Below are positions 51,894-58,992 of a stretch of 64,000 bases of DNA, in pieces; within the stretch, counting starts at the first letter, position 1, and each line of letters starts with the position of its first letter. A program made the translations under genes and the position numbers. This DNA comes from JAJDTQ01 sp963422385 (GTDB taxonomy: Bacteria; Desulfobacterota; Binatia; UBA9968; JAJDTQ01), in assembly GCA_963422385.1 (NCBI GenBank), contig OY729432.1, forward strand, positions 558,001 through 622,000, in the 5' to 3' direction. A model generated the notes under the pieces. That model saw only the letters and a list, made by a program, of their open reading frames with translations. It had not been told where the DNA came from and ran no database searches.

Positions 51894-52650
51894 GCTTCAA
51901 AAGGTGGGCTTCGACGGAAGAGTGGGCCACGCGCACGAGAGCGGGCGGGTAGTCCACGTAGATGACCGCCACCAGGTCGCCGATGGAATGGCGTCCGTCG
52001 CGCAGGCCCTGCAGGATCTGCTCCTCCCGCATGAACCGGTGGTCGATGTACTCGCGGATCTTCGCCATGGGGTCGGTCACGAAGGGACCGTGCCCCGGGA
52101 GCAGCAGGCGGATATCCAGCGAAAGCAGCTTCTCCAGGGACTCCATGTAGTGGGCCATGTTCCCTTCGCCCGCCGGCACCACCGTGGTGCCCTTGCCCAG
52201 GATGTGATCCCCGGAGAAGAGGATCTTCTGCTCGGGCTCGTAGAAGCAGCAATGCCCCGACTCGTGCCCCGGGGTGAACACCACCTCGAGCTCTCCGCCG
52301 TCATAGGCGATGCGGTCTCCCTCGACATAGGTGAAGTCCTCGCCGCCGAGGTGGCCCGCGCGCACCCGGGAGATGCCGACCTCGGCGCCCGTCCGCTGCT
52401 TCAGCGCCAGCGCGCCGCCGCAGTGGTCCAGGTGGATGTGGGTCAGCAAGACCCGGGTGATGCGGATCCCGCCCAGCGCCTCCATCTCGGAAAGCAGACC
52501 GTCGATGTTGGCATCCGAGCCAAGGGCGACGTCGATAACCGTGACCTCCCGGCGGCCCAGCAGGTACTGGTTCGTACCCCTGAGGGTCATGTAACCGGGA
52601 TTGGTGGCGGTGAGGCAGCGGACATTTTCGGCGGTCTCTACCTTGGGCAT
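51835..52650 (-). CDS. Metallo-beta-lactamase-fold hydrolase (LACTB2-like)
   Basis: 271 residues. The zinc motif LTHIHLDHCGG is near residue 72, later ligands lie in FTPGHESGHCC and LFSGDHILG, and LLPGHGPFV is in the C-terminal half. The winged-helix-like C terminus (HSIGDLVAVIYVDYPP and so on) matches LACTB2-type nucleases or glyoxalase-like hydrolases. The start is placed at ATG 52650, preceded by GAGGAG; the open frame further upstream runs through a palindrome and is not coding. It could belong with the CoA-ester genes upstream as a thioester hydrolase, but this is unproven. Confidence 0.85.
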   Translation of the reverse strand: MPKVETAENVRCLTATNPGYMTLRGTNQYLLGRREVTVIDVALGSDANIDGLLSEMEALGGIRITRVLLTHIHLDHCGGALALKQRTGAEVGISRVRAGHLGGEDFTYVEGDRIAYDGGELEVVFTPGHESGHCCFYEPEQKILFSGDHILGKGTTVVPAGEGNMAHYMESLEKLLSLDIRLLLPGHGPFVTDPMAKIREYIDHRFMREEQILQGLRDGRHSIGDLVAVIYVDYPPALVRVAHSSVEAHLLKLMAEERVYREGDRYFHQAD

Positions 52651-52701
52651 GGCCTCGTACTCCTCGTAATCGGGCGCGAGCGGCTCCCGTGGCAGGATCG
52701 C

Positions 52702-52722
52702 GGGCGGGTTTGAAACCCGCCC
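52702..52722. repeat. GGGCGGGTTT-family palindrome, copy e
   Basis: Perfect copy: GGGCGGGTTT, G, AAACCCGCCC. It sits in the 82-bp gap between the CitE-like gene and the MBL gene. Confidence 0.75.
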
Positions 52723-52732
52723 CTGCACGCCG

Positions 52733-53611
52733 TCATCGGGCCGCGCCGCCCAGGGTCCTGGCCAACTCCAGGGTCCGGCGCGCCCGCTCGATGATGGGAC
52801 GGTCGATGAGCTGGCCGCCGAAAGCCACGGAGCCGTCGCCCCGGGCGGCGGCCTCATCGTAGGCCTCGATGACCTTTCGGGCGTAGTCGATCTCCTCGGG
52901 TCCGGGGCTGAAGGCGGTGTTGATGGGGGCGATCTGCGACGGATGGATGGACGACATGCCGGTGAAGCCCAGGCGCCGCGATTGCAGCGCGAAACGCGCC
53001 AGTCCGTCCGGGTCCTGAAGATCCACCCAGACGCCGTCCACCGCCTGGACGTGGGCCGAAGCCGCCGCCACCACCAGCGAAGAACGCGCGTAAAGCAGTT
53101 CCTGCGCCTCCCCCTCGCGGGAGGTGGGCAGCCCCAGCTCCCGTCCGAAGTCCTCGGCGCCGAACATGAGCCCGATGACGCGCGGCGAGCACGCGGCGAT
53201 GGACGGGGCCGCCAGCAGCCCCCTGGCGCTCTCGATGGCCACCAGGAGCTTCACCGCCGTGCCGCGGGCCGCCTCGTGTTCCGTGACCAGGGATTCCACC
53301 GTCGCGATCTCATCCGCCGACTCCACCTTGGGCAGGACCAGCCCGTCGAGCCCCGGACGCAGCACCGCAGACAGGTCGTCCTCCATGCGCCGATGCCCGA
53401 TGGCGTTGATGCGCACATACCGCAAGGGCTCCCCGGGTCTCCGCTCCCGGCCCAGGGCATCGCCGATGAGCCGCCGCGCCTGCTCCTTCTCCGCCGGAGC
53501 CACGCCGTCCTCGATGTCCAGCATGAGGGCGTCGGCGTCGAGCCCCAGGGCCTTGTCGATCATTCGCTGCCGATGACCCGGCACGAACATCCAGGAACGT
53601 TGCAAGTCCAT
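52733..53611 (-). CDS. HpcH/HpaI- or CitE-like aldolase/lyase
   Basis: 292 residues of the CitE/malyl-CoA lyase family. It opens SWMFVPGHRQRMIDKALGLDADALMLDIEDGV, with the conserved Asp-Glu and Arg set. Glu is in LLVAIESARGLL, the metal Asp is in GAEDFGRELG, and the C-terminal region has SIHPSQIAPINTAFSPG. Such enzymes cleave or condense (methyl)malyl-CoA or citramalyl-CoA. With MaoC, CaiB and acyl-CoA dehydrogenase nearby, a mesaconate/citramalate-type C5 pathway is plausible. Confidence 0.85.
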   Translation of the reverse strand: MDLQRSWMFVPGHRQRMIDKALGLDADALMLDIEDGVAPAEKEQARRLIGDALGRERRPGEPLRYVRINAIGHRRMEDDLSAVLRPGLDGLVLPKVESADEIATVESLVTEHEAARGTAVKLLVAIESARGLLAAPSIAACSPRVIGLMFGAEDFGRELGLPTSREGEAQELLYARSSLVVAAASAHVQAVDGVWVDLQDPDGLARFALQSRRLGFTGMSSIHPSQIAPINTAFSPGPEEIDYARKVIEAYDEAAARGDGSVAFGGQLIDRPIIERARRTLELARTLGGAAR

Positions 53612-53723
53612 AAGGAATCCTGTGCTTGGCTCCGCGTTGCAAACCGTCCCTTGTATACCAGACGCGCCCCGACCCTGCGAGGAAGGAGGACGGTGGCTCG
53701 GCGGATGGGCCGGAATTGCCTCT

Positions 53724-54887
53724 TCAGTAGGACCGGGGCATGCCCAGCACGTGCTGTCCGAGATAGGCCAGCACCAGGTTGTTGCTCACCGGCGCGATGG
53801 TCAGCAGCCGGGTCTCACGAAACTTGCGCTCGACGTCGTAGTCCACCGATAGTCCGTAGCCGCCGTGGGTGGTCATGCATGCGTTGGCGGCCTCCCACGA
53901 GGCTTCCGAGGCCAGCAGCTTGGCCATGTTCGCCTCGGCGCCGCAACGCTCGCCGCGGTCGAACTTCGAAGCTGCATGATAACGCACGAGGTCCGCTGCC
54001 TCGATATGGGCGTAGGCCTGCGCGATGGGGAACTGGATGCCCTGGTTCGCGCCGATGGGCCGGCCGAACACTTCCCGCTCGCCGGCGTAGCGCGAAGCCC
54101 GGTCGATGAACCACCGGCCGTCTCCCACTGCCTCGGCGGCGATCAGGATGCGCTCCGCATTCCAGCCGTCGATGATGTAGCGGAAGCCCATCCCTTCCTC
54201 GCCGATGAGGTTCTCCACCGGGATCTCCAGATCCGAGAAGAAAAGCGCGTTGGTATGATGATTGATCATCATGTCCAGGGGCTTCACTTCCAGGGCGTCG
54301 CCGGCTTCCCGGAGGTCCACCAGAAAGGCCGACAACCCTTGGGTCTTGTCCGAAAGGTCGTCGTAGGGTGTTGTCCGGGCCAGCAGCAGCATCAGGTCCG
54401 ACTGCAGCACGCGGGAGATGAAGATCTTCTGCCCGTTGACCACGTAACGACCGCCCTTGCGCACGGCGGTGGTGCGGATGCGGGTGGTCTCGGAGCCGGA
54501 GTCGGGCTCGGTGACCCCGAACGCATGGAGCCTGAGCTCCCCGCCGGCCACCCCGGGCAGGTAACGCCGTTTCTGCTCCTCGCTGCCGTGCCGCAGAAGC
54601 GTGCCCATGGTGTACATCTGAGCGTGGCACGCCGTGGCGTTGCCGCCCCAGCGGTTGATCTCCTCCAGGATGATGCTCGCTTCGGTGATGCCGAGACCGA
54701 TGCCGCCGTATTCCTCGGGGATCAGGGCGGCAAGCCAGCCCAACTCCGTGAGCTTCCGCACGAACGCCTCCGGGTACTCGCCGCGGGCGTCCACCTCCCG
54801 CCAGTAGGGATCGGAAAAGTCCCGGCAGACCCTGCGGATCTCCTCCCGGAGCTGCACCTGTTCCTCGGTCAGGGTAAAATCCATCAT
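53724..54887 (-). CDS. Acyl-CoA dehydrogenase
   Basis: 387-residue FAD flavoprotein. The N-terminal helix opens MDFTLTEEQVQLREEIRRV, the FAD/substrate segment is LHAFGVTEPDSGSET near 130-145, and FISRVLQSD follows. A C-terminal segment ITTHGGYGLSVDYDVERKFRE is encoded with the Met-Thr variant MTTHGGYG. The catalytic Glu position was not checked rigorously. It is 112 bp upstream of the CitE-like gene on the same strand and probably in one transcript with it. Confidence 0.9.
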   Translation of the reverse strand: MMDFTLTEEQVQLREEIRRVCRDFSDPYWREVDARGEYPEAFVRKLTELGWLAALIPEEYGGIGLGITEASIILEEINRWGGNATACHAQMYTMGTLLRHGSEEQKRRYLPGVAGGELRLHAFGVTEPDSGSETTRIRTTAVRKGGRYVVNGQKIFISRVLQSDLMLLLARTTPYDDLSDKTQGLSAFLVDLREAGDALEVKPLDMMINHHTNALFFSDLEIPVENLIGEEGMGFRYIIDGWNAERILIAAEAVGDGRWFIDRASRYAGEREVFGRPIGANQGIQFPIAQAYAHIEAADLVRYHAASKFDRGERCGAEANMAKLLASEASWEAANACMTTHGGYGLSVDYDVERKFRETRLLTIAPVSNNLVLAYLGQHVLGMPRSY

Positions 54888-54999
54888 GGCTGAACGGTAC
54901 TATACAAACGAAGCTCAGGAATGCCAATTCAGCCGGGCCGCTCAACCCCTCTTCTCCAATGCCTTTGACCCCAACCCCCTCGAAATGCGCATTTTGCCG

Positions 55000-55240
55000 A
55001 AGTCTCGAACCTTCGACCGGCAACTTCCGGCTTCCACGGTGACGAGAGGCTCTGGCGGCCCATGCGGCGATGAAACGGGTAGCTCCGATAGCCGATGAGC
55101 ATGTCCTGCAGGATCTCGAAGTAGTCGCGCACATGGGCAACCAGCGAACGCCGAAAGCGCGGTTCAATGTAGATGCCAGGGAGCAGGCCGCGGTTCAACG
55201 CGCGCAGCAGATCGAAATCCGGTATCTCCGACTTGCGGGC
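55000..55240 (-). pseudogene. Remnant of a DUF4143-type AAA ATPase
   Basis: An open stretch reads SEIPDFDLLRALNRGLLPG, then RRSLVAHVRDYFEILQDMLIG and YPFHRR. This resembles DUF4143/AAA_14 ATPases, but as two family segments joined (the GLLPxxY...SLxAYVxDY part, then the late LEDTLLGxRxPPxRxR part). Roughly 80 residues in total remain of a protein of about 400. No start, no Walker motif and no continuing C terminus are present. Confidence 0.45.
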
Positions 55241-55320
55241 AGCCGGTGATATCGATCATACTGAACCCGCTCTCCTGGACCTGCCGTGGAGCAGGAAAAT
55301 TCCCCGGCGGAGGCCGGTCA

Positions 55321-55700
55321 TGACGAAACGTTTGTTCCTTGCCTTCGTATTCTGCCCGTCGGCTTCGCCGGGTTTGGCGGACGGAGCCGCTGAGGCCAAC
55401 AGGCTGATGATCGAGGCGGTCAGGCTCATCCAGGCCTCCGAACTGGAACCACCGGCGGCGGGGAAGTTCCCGCTTCCGGCGAAGGCGCACCCGTCGAGAT
55501 CATGAAGCGCCACCCATCCACCGACCTGGAGGTGAGGCTGGCGACCCGCCAACGGATCGCGAACGTCTCGCTGTCAGCGGCGGCTTCGCCCTCGACGCAT
55601 CGGAAGCCGCCCTGGCGGCTTGCCTCGATCACAAAATCATCCTGCTGGCCGACAACGGGCGCATTGATTATCCGGAGTGGAGGGCAAACCCTTCGGTTTT
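55321..55700 (+). pseudogene. Remnant of a small secreted protein, frameshifted
   Basis: Starts MTKRLFLAFVFCPSASPGLADG, a signal peptide, then AAEANRLMIEAVRLIQASEL. The reading frame changes near 55480 to give VEIMKRHPSTDLEVRLATRQRIANVSLS, and changes again near 55585 into SGGFALDASEAALAACLDH. I recognise this only as a common family of hypothetical secreted proteins. Two shifts make it non-functional. Confidence 0.45.
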
Positions 55701-55728
55701 CCTGGAGCGCACCCGGAATTTTCGAGTC

Positions 55729-56475
55729 ATGGGCACAATCATAACTTCGATATCTGTCGGAATATCCTTGATCCTTGCCCTGATTGCGGCAACCCTCCAG
55801 GCGCAATCGCCGTCCACCCTCGAAGTTGGACAATTCTCAAGCGCGAAAGCCGGAGGACCTTTCCCTGATTCCTGGAAGCCCCTTACCTTCAAGAAAATCC
55901 TGAAGCATACAGAGTACTCGCTGGTAAAAGACAACGGGACCGTGGCCATCAAAGCCGTGAGCCGCGGCTCTGCTTCCGGGCTGGTGCGAGAGGTGAAAAT
56001 CAATCCGAAGCAGTACCCTATCCTCGAGTGGCGATGGAAGGTCGAGAACGTCTTGAAAAAGGGTGCGGTCACGGAAAAGGATGGCGACGACTATCCTGCC
56101 AGGTTGTATATCGCCTTCGAATACGACAGCAGCAAAGTCGGTTTCTTCGAGAGAGCGAAGTACGAGGCCATGCGCCTTGTCCACGGGAAATACCCGCCCA
56201 TCGCCGCCATTACCTACATCTGGGACAGCAAGAGCCCGGTTGGAACCATCGTCCCCAACCCCTACTCCGAACGTGTGAGAATGATCGTCCTGGAAAGCGG
56301 CAAGGAGAAGGTCGGTCGGTGGGTGACCGAATCGCGGAACCTGGTCGAAGACTACAAGAACACCTTCGGCGGCGCCCTGCCGTGGATCTCCGGCGTAGCC
56401 TTGATGACGGATACCGACAACACCAACGAGTCGGCGGTCGCCTATTTCGGCGACATCGTGTTCAAGAGGTTGTGA
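55729..56475 (+). CDS. DUF3047 periplasmic protein
   Basis: 248 residues with an N-terminal signal sequence (SVGISLILALIAATLQAQS). DUF3047 features: WKPLTFKKILKHTEYSLVK, PILEWRWKVENVLKKG, DDYPARLYIAFEYD, ITYIWDSKSPVGTIVPNPYS and GVALMTDTDNTNESAVAYFGDI at the end. The fold is a beta-sandwich lectin-like domain in related proteins; biochemical function is unknown. It lies alone between eroded sequence and an empty 440-bp gap. Confidence 0.85.
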   Translation: MGTIITSISVGISLILALIAATLQAQSPSTLEVGQFSSAKAGGPFPDSWKPLTFKKILKHTEYSLVKDNGTVAIKAVSRGSASGLVREVKINPKQYPILEWRWKVENVLKKGAVTEKDGDDYPARLYIAFEYDSSKVGFFERAKYEAMRLVHGKYPPIAAITYIWDSKSPVGTIVPNPYSERVRMIVLESGKEKVGRWVTESRNLVEDYKNTFGGALPWISGVALMTDTDNTNESAVAYFGDIVFKRL

Positions 56476-56917
56476 GCGCCCAGCCGGGTTTTCACCCCCA
56501 GCCTACCGCCAAGCCGACCTCTTGTTGCGGGCCAGTTGCCTGACTGCCATTACCCCTGCCAGCGCCTACTCGGCGGTCACCCTCCCAAGGGAGGACAGGC
56601 ATGACCTCCGTCTGTCTACGATTAGTCTGCCGTGATCCCTCGCGATCTGACATGCAACTGCCCGAGGCCCACTACCGTGCCCTTGCCGATATGAATCCAT
56701 TGCAACGCAACAAGTAACGACAGGAGCGGACCGGCGCCCATGGGGAGTTCGACGGCGCCAATTGGTCCCAATCGACCGAAGGAGGTCTTGCCCTTGGGTC
56801 GTTGTCCATTTGGAACATTATAGCATAATGCTTCCGCCCAAGGCTCCATGAGAGAACAGGAACTGAAGCGCTCGGTTCCGCCATGACTGGTTTCGGACGA
56901 CGGCGGCTATCTGAAAT
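56476..56917. other. Gap without recognisable gene
   Basis: About 440 bp between the DUF3047 gene and the MaoC promoter. Short frames on both strands have no protein character, and I see no repeat or RNA gene. Confidence 0.5.
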
Positions 56918-56946
56918 CAGACATTTTATGCTACTCACTCTATAAT
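56918..56946 (+). promoter_or_regulatory. Promoter of the MaoC-CaiB operon
   Basis: CAGACA (56918-56923), 17-bp spacer, perfect TATAAT (56941-56946), followed by GAGGAGAG (56959) and the ATG at 56972. Confidence 0.55.
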
Positions 56947-56971
56947 ACCTGTGCTTCGAGGAGAGTTACCC

Positions 56972-57478
56972 ATGGCAGTGAAAACGGGCTGGGAAGGACG
57001 CTATTTCGAGGACTTCACCGTCGGAGACGTGTACCGATGCCGCGTCGGGCGCACGGTCACCGAGAACGACAATATCTGGTTCACGCTGCTCACCAACAAC
57101 ACCAACCAGATCCACTTCAACAACGAGTACGGCAAGCGCACCGAGTTCGGGAAGTGCCTGATCAACAGCGCCCTCACCTTGGCCATCGTGGCAGGCATGG
57201 GAGTGGCGGACGTGAGCGAGAACGGCTTCGCCCTGGGCTGGGACCAGATCCGGCTGCCCAACCCGCTCTTCGCCGGGGACACTCTCTACTCCGAGTCCGA
57301 GGTGCTGGAGAAGCGCGACTCAAAGTCGAAGCCGCAGTGGGGCATCATCAAGGTCCGCACCCGGGGAGTGCAGCAGGAAGGCAAGGTGGTCATCGACTAC
57401 GCCCGCAGCGTCATGGTGTGGCGCAAGGCCCACGCCCCCCGGCGCGACATCTTCCCGGAGATCGTCGACGGTGAGTAG
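56972..57478 (+). CDS. MaoC-family hydratase
   Basis: 168-residue hot-dog-fold hydratase. It begins GRYFEDFTVGDVYRCRVGRTVTE, with the hydratase motif NDNIWFTLLTNNTNQIHFNNEYGKRTEFGKCLINSAL, where the catalytic Asp/His pair (N/D, HF) of MaoC-type hydratases would lie. It resembles mesaconyl-CoA hydratase-like proteins in this respect. ATG 56972 follows a strong ribosome site. The gene overlaps the CaiB gene by 8 bp, so both are translated together. Confidence 0.85.
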   Translation: MAVKTGWEGRYFEDFTVGDVYRCRVGRTVTENDNIWFTLLTNNTNQIHFNNEYGKRTEFGKCLINSALTLAIVAGMGVADVSENGFALGWDQIRLPNPLFAGDTLYSESEVLEKRDSKSKPQWGIIKVRTRGVQQEGKVVIDYARSVMVWRKAHAPRRDIFPEIVDGE

Positions 57479-58658
57479 CGACCGGGCGCTCAGCGGCGTG
57501 CGGGTCATGGCCTTCGAGCAGGTCCTCGCGGGCCCGTTCGGCACCGGCCTCCTGGGGGAGATGGGGGCCGAGGTCATCAAGATCGAGCGCCCCGGCGCAG
57601 GCGACCTGATCCGCCACTGGGACACGGCCGTGAAGGGCTTGTCCTCGGGCTACGTGTGGCTCAACCGCAACAAGAAGAGCCTCACGGTGGACGTCAAGAA
57701 GCCCCGGGGCCTGGAGGTCCTCCACAAGCTGGCCAAGACCGCGGACGTCTTCTTCGAGAACTACGCCCCCGGTGTGGCCGAGCGCGTGGGACTGGGATGG
57801 GAGCGACTGCACGAGATCAACCCGCGGCTCGTCTACTGCTCACTCTCGGGCTACGGCCAGGACGGCCCCTACCGCGACGTCAAGGCCTACGACCTGCTCA
57901 TCCAGGGCGAGGCCGGCATCATCGCCACCACCGGCTACCCCGACAAGCCGGCTCGCGCAAGCGTGTCCATCTCGGACATCGCCTCCGGCATGTACGCGGC
58001 CCTGGGCATCGTCCTGGCGCTGTTTCAGCGGGAGAAGACCGGCGCAGGCCAGGTCATCGACATCTCCATGTTCGAGAGCATCCTGTCCTGGCTGGGATAC
58101 TTTCCGCACCACTACTGGCACCGGGGCGAGGAGCCCGGCCGGGTGGGCATGCGGCACCACTACGTCACCCCCTACGGACCCTATCTGGCGGGGGACGGCG
58201 AGCACGTGAACCTCGCGGTGGCCACGCCCAAGGACTGGGAAGTCTTTTGTCTCAAGGTGATGGAAAGCCCCTCGCTGATGGAAGACCTCCGCTTCGCCAC
58301 GGTGGAGGCGCGCAGGGAGAACCGGGGCGCGCTCGAGGAAACCATCGAGAAACTCTTCCTGGAGCACGACCACGAGACCTGGCTGAAGCGCCTCCAGGCG
58401 GCGGAGCTGCCCAACGGCAAGGTCCGGGGCATCGCCCAGGTGCTGGCCCATCCCCAGGTGGCCGCGCGGCGCATGATCCGGGAAGTGGATTCGCCCGTGG
58501 GCAAGGTGCCGGTCATCGGCAGCCCGCTGAACCTGTCGGACAGCCCGGCGCGCTACGACCCCATCCCGGACCTCGGCGACGCCACCGACTCGATCCTCCA
58601 AGAACTCGGCTACGACGCCAGCGCCATCGTGCAACTGCACCGGGATCAGGCGGTCTGA
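57471..58658 (+). CDS. CaiB/BaiF (class III) CoA-transferase
   Basis: 395 residues. It begins LSGVRVMAFEQVLAGPFGTGLLGEMGAEVIKIERP, continues WLNRNKKSLTVDVK, and the catalytic Asp lies in GEAGIIATTG and preceding AYDLLIQGEAG. The family transfers CoA between carboxylic acids. Neighbours (MaoC, CitE-like, acyl-CoA dehydrogenase) make a C4-C5 dicarboxylate such as mesaconate or itaconate a reasonable guess. Confidence 0.9.
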   Translation: MSSDRALSGVRVMAFEQVLAGPFGTGLLGEMGAEVIKIERPGAGDLIRHWDTAVKGLSSGYVWLNRNKKSLTVDVKKPRGLEVLHKLAKTADVFFENYAPGVAERVGLGWERLHEINPRLVYCSLSGYGQDGPYRDVKAYDLLIQGEAGIIATTGYPDKPARASVSISDIASGMYAALGIVLALFQREKTGAGQVIDISMFESILSWLGYFPHHYWHRGEEPGRVGMRHHYVTPYGPYLAGDGEHVNLAVATPKDWEVFCLKVMESPSLMEDLRFATVEARRENRGALEETIEKLFLEHDHETWLKRLQAAELPNGKVRGIAQVLAHPQVAARRMIREVDSPVGKVPVIGSPLNLSDSPARYDPIPDLGDATDSILQELGYDASAIVQLHRDQAV

Positions 58659-58992
58659 TTACCCGCACCCACGCGCCGACCCCGACACCCCACAAACGTC
58701 ATTCCCGCGGAAGCCGGTCCAGGCGGGGTGCGGCGGGGCCAGAGCATGCCCATTCTCCCCGCCCCTGGATTTCCGCTTTCGCAGGAATGACGAATTCGAA
58801 GTACGGCGCCATGGATTCGGGCGATGGCGAGGGTACCATCACGGCAGTGACGGAGGGCTCGGGAACCCGTCTCCGCCGATTTGGCAAGCCGCAACGGTTG
58901 CGCTAGAAAGAAGGGCTTCAAGGACTTGCGGCTTCCATCCGCCTACGCCTTCCGGACCGCCCCAAACCGAAATCCATACCAAGGAGCTCACC
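58659..58992. other. Gap holding a REP-like repeat before acnA
   Basis: 334 bp. The only recognisable content is the inverted repeat at 58697-58792. Aconitase begins at 58993, preceded by AAGGAG. Confidence 0.5.
58697..58792. repeat. REP-like inverted repeat (CGTCATTCC ... GGAATGACG)
   Basis: 9-bp perfect outer arms enclose partly complementary inner arms (GGCGGGGTG and CCCCGCCCC). It reads as the well-known spurious peptides FVIPAKAEIQ and RHSCESGNPG, so it belongs to a dispersed REP-type family found in many bacteria. Confidence 0.75.
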
